Shown: positions 1 through 5,582 of the stretch, in pieces
How positions within the stretch are numbered: the stretch's first letter is position 1
Layout: the number at the start of each line of letters is the position of its first letter
DNA from: Collinsella aerofaciens
GTDB lineage: Bacteria; Actinomycetota; Coriobacteriia; Coriobacteriales; Coriobacteriaceae
NCBI GenBank assembly: GCA_021641225.1
Contig: JAJWXI010000116.1
Coordinates: 1 to 5,582, forward strand
Length of the DNA: 5,582 nt
Direction of reading: 5' to 3'
Notes under the pieces: model-generated
What the model saw: only the letters and a program-made list of their open reading frames with translations
What the model was told of the DNA's origin: nothing
The model's database searches: none
Program-made: the position numbers and the translations under genes

Positions 1-799
1 GCTTTACCTTGGCCGCTGCCTCGACAAACGACTTCCACAGGTTAAAGTCGGTAGCGAGCGTCTTCCACGTGTACTCGGGATGCCATTGCACGCCCAAGCA
101 GAATGGCTGGCCTTCGACCTCGATGCACTCGGGAACGCCGTCGGTTGCCTTGGCGACCAAACGCGTGCTCTTACCCAGACGATCGACGCAGCAGTGGTGT
201 GCGGAGTTGGTTTGGATCAGCCTGTGTCCGCCAACCGCGCGGTCGAGCAGCGAGCCCGGCACGACCTCGACGGGATGCACGGGGTCGTTGAGCACGTGGG
301 TATGGCGCCACTGCGTGCGGCCCTCGCGAGCGCCCAGGCTCGGCACGTCCATGCACAGGGTGCCGCCAGTGGCGACGTTGAGCAACTGCGTGCCACGGCA
401 AGTGGTAAAGAGCGGCTTTTTGGCGCGGAGCACCTCGCCGACCAGCTTAAACTCAAAGCTATCGCGGATCTCGCAGCAGAGGGTGGGGTCGTAGGGTCGA
501 TCATCGCCCCAGCGTTTGGGGTTGACATCCGGGCCGCCGGGAATAGCGATACCGTCGGCGATATCGACGTAATGGCGGATGACCTCAATATCCTCGGTGA
601 TGGACATCTGCAGCGGCAGGCCGCCGGCGGCAAGGATGGCATCGACAAAGACACTTGCGATTTCCTCGTTGGGGGAGAGCGTCTCGCTTAAAAACGGCTT
701 CGCCTCTTCCCAGCGCGGCGCGACGAGGATGAGCGGGCGGTCGGCGGGATCGACGTCGACGTGCGGGGTGTATGACGATGAAGTGCGAGTTCCGATCAT
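1..799 (-). CDS. Class I glutamine-amidotransferase-like hydrolase (gamma-glutamyl-gamma-aminobutyrate hydrolase / peptidase C26 type), 3' end missing
   Basis: This gene reads leftward from an ATG at 797-799; 266 codons are visible and no stop appears before the left edge, so only the C-terminal end is missing. The C26 family hydrolyses gamma-glutamyl bonds in the cytoplasm, for example gamma-glutamyl-GABA in putrescine breakdown (PuuD). Visible marks are an oxyanion-loop-like IPGGPDVNP (residues 86-94), the nucleophile elbow TTCRGTQLLNV with Cys134, then GGTL, an NSAHH motif (198-202), and GVQWHPEY with the catalytic His240 and Glu242. No signal peptide is seen. It starts 52 bases after the ATPase stop, on the same strand and without an obvious terminator between, so it is probably the last visible gene of the transporter operon. 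No strong ribosome-binding site precedes the ATG, but no in-frame start lies upstream in the gap. The protein is cysteine-rich (eight Cys). The family is clear; the exact substrate is not. Confidence 0.9.
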   Translation of the reverse strand, partial: MIGTRTSSSYTPHVDVDPADRPLILVAPRWEEAKPFLSETLSPNEEIASVFVDAILAAGGLPLQMSITEDIEVIRHYVDIADGIAIPGGPDVNPKRWGDDRPYDPTLCCEIRDSFEFKLVGEVLRAKKPLFTTCRGTQLLNVATGGTLCMDVPSLGAREGRTQWRHTHVLNDPVHPVEVVPGSLLDRAVGGHRLIQTNSAHHCCVDRLGKSTRLVAKATDGVPECIEVEGQPFCLGVQWHPEYTWKTLATDFNLWKSFVEAAAKVK

Positions 800-851
800 A
801 GGTGTTGCTTTCGAGTTTGGATGGTCATGGCGAGCAGATATGGCAATTGGG

Positions 852-1616
<765 letters not shown>

Positions 1617-1652
1617 GGTGCTCGGCTCCTTATGACTCGAAATGGTAAAGCG

Positions 1653-2486
1653 TTAGCGGATGATGGTCGCGCCGGTTTTGTGCGAAACGTAGACAGCGGC
1701 CTTGTTGATCGCGACGTTGATGAGGATGTAGATAACCGCGATCACCAGATAGACCGACACGAGGGCGTCGTAGTTGGTAATGAGCACGCGGGCATTTTGC
1801 ATGAGGTCGGGGTAGCTCACCACGTAGGCGACGGTGGTGTCTTTGACTACGACTACAAGCTGTGAAATCAACGACGGAATGATAAATCGAATAGCCTGCG
1901 GTAACACGATTTTAAAGGTGATTTTAGCCTTGGAGAGGCCGAGTGCCTGGGCGGCCTCGACCTGACCGCGCGGCACGGCGTTGACGCCGGCACGGAAGAT
2001 CTCGGCCAGTACGCCGGCCGCAGCGAGCGCGACGGGAAGCGTGAGCATCCAAAACGACGGCAGTGCGATCTTGTACTGGGGCAGCACCAAAAAGAAGAAG
2101 TAGATGAACAAAAGGCTCGGCACGCCACGGAAGAAATCGGTGAGCACGCGGCAGACCAGCTGCAGCGGCTTAATGTCGCTGGTGCGGCCGAGCATAAGGG
2201 CTAAGCCCAGTACCAGCGCAATGACGCCGGCGGTGAGTGCGACTTTAACGGTGCCCTCAAAACCGGCAAGCAGGAACTTCCAGGTGGTGAGGTGCGTAAA
2301 GAAGTACCAGTAATGGACCGAAAGCTGGCCGGTCACGTAAAAGCGCTGCAGTACCAGAGCGATGAGCGCGGCCACGGCAACAAGTGAGATGGCGGTGCCG
2401 ACGCGAATCTTGGCGCGCATCTTGGGGCCGGGAGCCTCGTAGAGCGCATCGCGCATGGTAAGTGCAGGGGAGGAATGTTTACTCAT
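1653..2486 (-). CDS. gluD: Glutamate/polar amino acid ABC transporter, permease (GluD-like)
   Basis: This inner-membrane subunit of 277 residues belongs to the HisM/GlnP permease family. The cytoplasmic N-terminus contains ALYEAPGPKMR (14-24), matching the LYDAPGPK stretch near the start of Corynebacterium GluD as I recall it. Hydrophobic segments lie near residues 30-47, 82-99, 122-136, 147-164, 200-216 and 243-262. FRGVPSLL (119-126) is the family's conserved stretch after a membrane segment. The EAA loop that docks on the ATPase begins at Glu177 (EAAQALG) and ends at LPQ (195-197). The ATG overlaps the stop of the first permease as ATGA, and a purine-rich AAGGTGAGG lies shortly upstream inside that gene, which points to translational coupling. 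It very likely pairs with the neighbouring permease as a heterodimer. The extra N-terminal segment is normal for GluD-type subunits and absent from the GluC-type partner. Confidence 0.93.
   Translation of the reverse strand: MSKHSSPALTMRDALYEAPGPKMRAKIRVGTAISLVAVAALIALVLQRFYVTGQLSVHYWYFFTHLTTWKFLLAGFEGTVKVALTAGVIALVLGLALMLGRTSDIKPLQLVCRVLTDFFRGVPSLLFIYFFFLVLPQYKIALPSFWMLTLPVALAAAGVLAEIFRAGVNAVPRGQVEAAQALGLSKAKITFKIVLPQAIRFIIPSLISQLVVVVKDTTVAYVVSYPDLMQNARVLITNYDALVSVYLVIAVIYILINVAINKAAVYVSHKTGATIIR
2483..2486 (-). other. ATGA stop-start overlap coupling the two permease genes
   Basis: On the minus strand the bases ATGA contain the ATG of the gluD-like gene (2484-2486) and the TGA of the gluC-like gene (2483-2485). 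Such overlaps usually couple translation, which fits two subunits needed in a 1:1 ratio. Confidence 0.9.
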
Positions 2487-3142
2487 CGGAGGATCCTCAC
2501 CTTCTTATCGATGTAGTTGCCAATGTGGCTCACCACAAAGGCCGTGCCCAGGTAGCCAAGCGCCGAGATAAAGAACGCGGCGACGCCGCCGAGCGAGCGC
2601 GTGTTGATGTAGCTCACCACGCCGGTGAGCTCCTGCGGTTTAAGCGGTACCTGACTGCCGAGCGCGGTGGTGAGCATGACGGCGATAAAGAGGTTGGTCA
2701 TGGGCAGCACGCTCGAGCGCAGCGCCTGCGGAATCACGATCTTGGCGAGGATACGGTTGAAGCTCATGCCGAGCGAACGGGCGGCTTCTACCTGACCGAC
2801 GCCGACGGTGTTGATGCCGCTCATAAAGTTCTCGGAGCCAAAGGCAGAACCCAAGAGCACTGTGGCGACGATGACGCAGGTGCGGTAGGGCAGGACGACC
2901 TTGAGCGGCGGCAGCGCGTAGACGACGATAATGAGCAGCGCGATGCCGGGGATGTTACGGAAGACCTGGACATACAGGTCGCCAAAGACGCGCAGCGGCT
3001 TGAGCGGCGACACGCGCATCACGGTGACGGCGACGGCCAGCACCATGGCGATGGCAAACGACTCAAGCGTCATGCCCCAGGTTGCTAGCAGCGCGTCGAT
3101 ATAGTTCTGGCCATAGAGCGACCAGAGCTCGGAGAGACTCAT
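2483..3142 (-). CDS. gluC: Glutamate/polar amino acid ABC transporter, permease (GluC-like)
   Basis: This is the first permease of the cluster, 219 residues, in the HisM/GlnP family. It would form the membrane channel with the GluD-like subunit. Hydrophobic segments lie near residues 24-42, 64-79, 88-106, 147-163 and 187-207, the usual five-helix core. VMRVSPLKPLR (41-51) and SGINTVGVGQVEAARSLG (108-124) resemble Corynebacterium GluC. The EAA loop starts at Glu119 and ends at IPQ (137-139). A strong ribosome-binding site, GGAGG within 3147-3153, sits five bases before the ATG at 3140-3142 and fixes the start. Its TGA stop (2483-2485) is inside the ATGA shared with the next permease. It is separated from the upstream binding-protein gene by 138 bases that contain a strong hairpin, so its expression may be lower than that of the binding protein. 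Confidence 0.93.
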   Translation of the reverse strand: MSLSELWSLYGQNYIDALLATWGMTLESFAIAMVLAVAVTVMRVSPLKPLRVFGDLYVQVFRNIPGIALLIIVVYALPPLKVVLPYRTCVIVATVLLGSAFGSENFMSGINTVGVGQVEAARSLGMSFNRILAKIVIPQALRSSVLPMTNLFIAVMLTTALGSQVPLKPQELTGVVSYINTRSLGGVAAFFISALGYLGTAFVVSHIGNYIDKKVRILR

Positions 3143-3157
3143 GCGGACCTCCCGCCG

Positions 3158-3192
3158 ATAAGGAAAGGGGCTCCCGTGTGTACGGAAGCCCC
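3158..3192 (-). terminator. Intercistronic hairpin between binding protein and permeases (attenuating terminator or mRNA stabiliser)
   Basis: In the leftward transcript, GGGGCUUCCGU (3182-3192) pairs with ACGGGAGCCCC (3167-3177) around an ACAC loop. The stem is 11 pairs with one U-G wobble. It is followed by UUUCCUUAU (3158-3166), an imperfect U-rich run. It lies 89 bases after the binding-protein stop and about 14 bases before the gluC-like ribosome-binding site. Two readings fit: a leaky terminator, or a 3' stem protecting the binding-protein message. Either would raise the soluble receptor above the membrane subunits, as is known for other importers such as the maltose and histidine operons. 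The rest of the 138-base gap (3143-3280) shows no gene and no second promoter that I trust. Confidence 0.7.
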
Positions 3193-3280
3193 GACAACTC
3201 AGTGAGGAAACAGTTTAGCGCAATAAAGCGCACCATGCGTTTCCATATGGTTTCGTTGCGGCCGTTACCAGGCTCGCTGT

Positions 3281-4276
3281 CTAGGCGCCGATCTCGGGTA
3301 GCTCGGGAACATTGGTGTCGCCCGTACGGTCGCCAATGCAGATCTGCCACAGCTTGGTCCAGGTGCCGTCATCCTCGATCTTCTTAAGGAAGTCGTTGAC
3401 AAAGGCGACGCCGTCGGAATCGAGCGGCAGGCCGATGCCATAGGGCTCCTTGCTGCCGAAGGGCTTGCCGGCAATCTTGTACTTGCCGGGCTCGCGGACC
3501 AGGGCGCTCTGCTGCATGTTGTTGTCGATGACGTAGGCGTCAACACGACCCTGCTGGAGTGCCTGGCGGGCCTCCTCGTCGGTCTTGAACTCCTGCTGGC
3601 TGGCCTTGGGAGCGAACTCCTCCAGGATGGCGGGGCCGTTGGAGCCGGACTGGACGGCGACGTTCTTGTCGGCCAGGTCGTCGACGCTCTTGATGTCGTC
3701 GTTATCGGCGAGCACCAGGATGGCCTGCTGGGTGTAGTAGTAGGGACCGGCGAAGGAGACGAGCTTCTTGCGCTCATCGGTGATGGTGTAGGTGGCAAAG
3801 ACAGCGTCGACCTGGTCGTTCTGCAGGACGGACTCGCGCGTGTCCGAGGTCACCTGGGTGATCTCGACCTTGTTCTCGCCCAGAATGTAGTTGGACAGGA
3901 GCTGTGCGATGCCGGCATCGAAGCCACGGGTCTGACCGTCTTTCTCGTTGAGGAGGGAGAAAAGCGTAGAGGTCTGAACGCCACCGATCTTAAAGACGCC
4001 GGCGTCCTTGACGGCCGTAGCCCAGGTGCTGGCGGCGATGGCATCGTCATCGGCCTTGGGGCCGTTGTCGACGAGCTTGTCGAACGCCTTGGCGTCGAGC
4101 GTGGTGGAAGCCTCGGTATCTTCGGAGCTCTTGGAGGAGCCGGCGGCGGAACCCTTGTCGGCCTCGGCGCTGGTGTCGGAGCAGCCGGCAAGACCAAGGC
4201 CGGCGACGGTTGCGAAGGTGGCGGCAACGAAGCCGCGGCGGTCGAGAACGACCTGCTGGGAGAGGTTCTTGCTCAT
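3281..4276 (-). CDS. gluB: Glutamate/polar amino acid ABC transporter, substrate-binding lipoprotein (GluB-like)
   Basis: This 331-residue protein captures the amino acid outside the membrane and delivers it to the permeases. The N-terminus has a twin-arginine core DRRGFVA (12-18), a hydrophobic stretch and a lipobox LAGC with Cys32 as the lipid anchor, so it is probably exported folded by Tat and then lipidated. A low-complexity Ser/Asp/Glu/Ala linker (33-60) follows. The bacterial extracellular solute-binding family 3 fold runs from about residue 90: RGFDAGIAQLL (117-127), TRESVL with Arg147 as the expected carboxylate ligand, ATYTITDERKK (161-171), FAGPYYYTQQ (175-184), SGSNGP (210-215) and AYVIDNN (247-253) with Asp251 as a likely amino-group ligand. 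The TYTIT and GPY blocks resemble Corynebacterium GluB. GAAAGGTG (4284-4291) sits seven bases before the ATG. It is the first gene of the operon. The ligand is inferred, with glutamate favoured over glutamine. Confidence 0.93.
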   Translation of the reverse strand: MSKNLSQQVVLDRRGFVAATFATVAGLGLAGCSDTSAEADKGSAAGSSKSSEDTEASTTLDAKAFDKLVDNGPKADDDAIAASTWATAVKDAGVFKIGGVQTSTLFSLLNEKDGQTRGFDAGIAQLLSNYILGENKVEITQVTSDTRESVLQNDQVDAVFATYTITDERKKLVSFAGPYYYTQQAILVLADNDDIKSVDDLADKNVAVQSGSNGPAILEEFAPKASQQEFKTDEEARQALQQGRVDAYVIDNNMQQSALVREPGKYKIAGKPFGSKEPYGIGLPLDSDGVAFVNDFLKKIEDDGTWTKLWQICIGDRTGDTNVPELPEIGA

Positions 4277-4319
4277 AGGAGAACACCTTTCTCAATAAAA
4301 TCCCTAGCGGTTGAGTAGA

Positions 4320-4349
4320 GTTATACCCTATCGCGCTCAAATGGGTCAA
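4320..4349 (-). promoter_or_regulatory. Sigma-70-type promoter of the transporter operon
   Basis: On the minus strand a -35 box TTGACC (4344-4349) is followed by an 18-base spacer and a -10 box TATAAC (4320-4325); each box matches five of six consensus bases. Transcription should begin near 4313, giving a leader of about 36 bases before the binding-protein ATG. The DNA just upstream is AT-rich, which favours strong basal activity. No attenuator or riboswitch fits in such a short leader. Confidence 0.75.
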
Positions 4350-4391
4350 CACGAAATAACTCAGAAACATACTTGTCTTATAGGTTATTCT

Positions 4392-4426
4392 ACCTACCAA
4401 AAAGGGACAGGTTTATTTTGGTAGGT
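4392..4426. repeat. Perfect 11-base inverted repeat, REP/MITE-like palindrome
   Basis: ACCTACCAAAA (4392-4402) is the exact reverse complement of TTTTGGTAGGT (4416-4426), with a 13-base loop AGGGACAGGTTTA between. The loop and right arm contain GGGACAGGTTTATTTTGG, a word I associate with interspersed palindromes near IS200-like (RAYT) transposases; this is recalled, not searched. Other readings are an operator for a regulator of one of the flanking genes, or a rightward terminator, since TTTTAT follows the right arm. It lies 43 bases upstream of the operon's -35 box. Confidence 0.7.
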
Positions 4427-4459
4427 TTTATCTGGGAAAACGTCGGTTATTACTGCTGA

Positions 4460-4501
4460 GACGGCGTTTCTCGGACGGCGTGGTCGCTCGCGGCGGTCGC
4501 T
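4460..4501 (+). repeat. Short direct repeats over the expected -35 region of the alcohol dehydrogenase promoter
   Basis: GACGGCG occurs at 4460-4466 and 4474-4480, 14 bases apart, and GGTCGCT occurs at 4482-4488 and 4495-4501, 13 bases apart. They lie directly upstream of, and just touch, the -10 box at 4501. They could be half-sites for an activator or repressor. Words this short in GC-rich DNA can also arise by chance. Confidence 0.4.
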
Positions 4502-4506
4502 ATAAT
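4501..4506 (+). promoter_or_regulatory. -10 box of the alcohol dehydrogenase gene, without a recognisable -35
   Basis: TATAAT is a perfect -10 hexamer placed 39 bases before the ATG, in an otherwise GC-rich stretch. At spacings of 15 to 19 bases upstream I find no sequence close to TTGACA, nor an extended -10 TG. Transcription would start near 4513. Confidence 0.6.
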
Positions 4507-4532
4507 GGCGGCAACGCGACACATATATAAGT

Positions 4533-4538
4533 AAGGAG
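4533..4538 (+). promoter_or_regulatory. Ribosome-binding site of the alcohol dehydrogenase gene
   Basis: AAGGAG lies seven bases before the ATG at 4546-4548, an ideal spacing, and decides this start. Confidence 0.85.
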
Positions 4539-4545
4539 ATCGCGT

Positions 4546-5582
4546 ATGAACGGCTATTCGTTTTTCGCGCCGACCAAGGTGCTGTTTGGCGCGGGCAAGT
4601 TGGGCGAGCTGGGCGCGCAGAAGCTGCCCGGCATCAAAGCGCTTATCGTTACCACCGGCGGCAACTCGGTCAAGCGTTTTGGATATCTGGGACGTTTGGA
4701 GGCCGAGCTCGATCGCGCCGGCGTGGCGCATGAGCTGTTCGATCGCATTGAGCCCAATCCGCTGCGCGAGACCGTCAACGCAGGCGGCTGGATGGCGCAC
4801 ACCCATGGATGCGACTTTGTGCTGGCGCTCGGCGGAGGTTCGGTCATGGACGGCAGCAAGGGCATCTGCGCGGTGGCGGCCAACCCGCATACCGATGCCG
4901 AGGGCAACGAATGTCCCGGTGACATTTGGGATTTTGTGAATGGCGGCACCGCACTCGGGCTGCCTATCCCTAACGATCCGCTGCCGCTGGTGTGCGTGAC
5001 CACCACGGCGGGTACCGGCTCCGAGGTCGATGCGGGCGGTGTCCTGTCCTGCGAGGACAATGACGAGAAGCTTCGCCTGGGCGATCCGCGCCTGTTTCCG
5101 GTGCTTTCGGTCGTCGATCCCGAGCTCATGGTGAGCGTCCCGGCGCGTCTGACCTCCTATCAGGGATTCGACGCCCTGTTCCATTGCGTTGAGTGCTACA
5201 TCTCAAATACCAACACGCCCATGGGTGACATGGTTTGCCGCGAGGGTATCCGCCGTGCTGCAGCCGCGTTGCCTACGTGCGTCAATAATGGCGATGACCT
5301 GGAGGCGCGCTCGAGTCTTGCGTTTGCCAACACGCTCGGCGGCTATGCCATGGATGCCTCGGGCACCACGGGCTCGCACGGCCTTGAACATGGCATGAGC
5401 GCGCATCATCACGACCTGCCGCACGGCGCCGGACTCATCATGATTGCCCGTGCCTACCACACGTGGATGATCGATCACGGCGCCGCGCCCGAGCGCTATA
5501 TCGACATGGCACGCCTGCTGGGGACTGCCGAGGCGCGTGACCCGCACGATTTTGTCGCTGCGCTCACGCGTCCGATGGAAGC
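4546..5582 (+). CDS. Iron-containing alcohol dehydrogenase (BDH/YqhD-like), 3' end missing
   Basis: A cytoplasmic group III alcohol dehydrogenase that would reduce aldehydes to alcohols, or the reverse, with NAD(P)H and one metal ion. The first 345 codons are visible; the family is usually about 380-400 residues, so only a short C-terminal part is missing. The N-terminus YSFFAPTKVLFGAGKL (4-19), TTGGNSVKRFG (36-46) and EPNP (69-72) place it with butanol dehydrogenase and YqhD rather than FucO. The nucleotide loop is GGGSVMDGSK (96-105), and TTAGTGSE (153-160) is conserved. The expected metal ligands are Asp209 and His213 in FDALFH, His278 in HGLEH and His293 in LPHG. The loop before His293 carries three histidines in a row (287-289). 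The Gly-Gly-Asn after strand 2 resembles the NADPH-using YqhD, so NADPH is possible but unproven. It is divergent from the transporter operon. The natural substrate cannot be read from sequence. Confidence 0.93.
   Translation, partial: MNGYSFFAPTKVLFGAGKLGELGAQKLPGIKALIVTTGGNSVKRFGYLGRLEAELDRAGVAHELFDRIEPNPLRETVNAGGWMAHTHGCDFVLALGGGSVMDGSKGICAVAANPHTDAEGNECPGDIWDFVNGGTALGLPIPNDPLPLVCVTTTAGTGSEVDAGGVLSCEDNDEKLRLGDPRLFPVLSVVDPELMVSVPARLTSYQGFDALFHCVECYISNTNTPMGDMVCREGIRRAAAALPTCVNNGDDLEARSSLAFANTLGGYAMDASGTTGSHGLEHGMSAHHHDLPHGAGLIMIARAYHTWMIDHGAAPERYIDMARLLGTAEARDPHDFVAALTRPME

Larger units (their letters stand above)
4277..4545. other. Divergent intergenic regulatory region
   Basis: These 269 bases separate the leftward transporter operon from the rightward alcohol dehydrogenase gene. 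From left to right they hold the binding-protein ribosome-binding site, its promoter (4320-4349), an AT-rich stretch (4350-4440) that may serve as upstream promoter DNA, an inverted repeat (4392-4426), GC-rich direct repeats (4460-4501) and the alcohol dehydrogenase -10 box and ribosome-binding site. I see no small gene in it. Confidence 0.8.

Noticed and set aside
818..846. TTGCCA (minus strand, 841-846) as a -35 box for a separate hydrolase promoter
   Set aside because: The hexamer at 17 bases spacing, CATCCA, is a poor -10 box, so read-through from the operon is the simpler view.
2462..3088. A 208-codon open frame on the plus strand across the first permease
   Set aside because: It is the antisense shadow of a well-supported permease and has low-complexity charged sequence without domain marks.
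3216..3260. Small dyads in the binding protein-permease gap (GCGC-AATAAA-GCGC and CCATATGG)
   Set aside because: The arms are only four bases and do not extend, and no function or recognised site fits.
4392..4432. The palindrome as an ordinary rightward rho-independent terminator
   Set aside because: A TTTTAT run follows the right arm, but no rightward gene lies to its left, the loop is long and the stem is AT-rich. I kept it as a repeat and noted this role only as an alternative.
4519..4529. TATATA just before the alcohol dehydrogenase ribosome-binding site as an alternative -10 box
   Set aside because: It would place the start of transcription on or next to the ribosome-binding site, and no -35 box is found at a fitting distance.
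4450..5184. A 244-codon open frame on the minus strand opposite the alcohol dehydrogenase
   Set aside because: It overlaps a gene with full family motifs and a good ribosome-binding site, and its own translation shows no recognisable domain.

Overview
The window is GC-rich, with AT-rich promoter DNA, and looks like a stretch of chromosome from a high-GC Gram-positive bacterium. The four transporter proteins resemble the GluABCD glutamate-uptake system of Corynebacterium. The binding protein carries a twin-arginine lipoprotein signal, a style I associate with gut Coriobacteriia such as Collinsella. The phylum is a reasonable inference; the genus is a guess from style, not from a search.

Layout. 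Positions 4276 down to 1 hold one leftward gene cluster of five genes: substrate-binding lipoprotein (gluB-like, 3281-4276), first permease (gluC-like, 2483-3142), second permease (gluD-like, 1653-2486), ATPase (gluA-like, 852-1616), and a class I glutamine-amidotransferase-fold hydrolase (peptidase C26 type) that runs off the left edge. A clear sigma-70-type promoter lies at 4320-4349. A strong hairpin between the binding protein and the permeases could set the binding protein above the membrane parts. The two permease genes overlap by 4 bases (ATGA). Positions 4546-5582 hold a rightward iron-containing alcohol dehydrogenase of the BDH/YqhD type, cut off at the right edge. The 269-base divergent region between the two transcripts holds both promoters and a perfect 11-base inverted repeat that looks like a mobile or interspersed palindrome.

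How the genes work together. The lipoprotein captures an acidic or polar amino acid, most likely glutamate, outside the membrane. The permease pair moves it inward, driven by an ATPase dimer. The downstream hydrolase belongs to a family that cleaves gamma-glutamyl amide bonds, so the operon may join uptake of glutamate or a gamma-glutamyl compound to intracellular release of glutamate. The alcohol dehydrogenase is divergent and probably serves redox balance in fermentation; no direct link to the transporter is visible.

I see no RNA genes, CRISPR array, transposase or phage gene. All intergenic stretches are under 300 bases. The content is mostly ordinary; the points worth a second look are the palindromic repeat, the intercistronic hairpin, the hydrolase linked to the transporter, and the alcohol dehydrogenase promoter, which has no -35 box.
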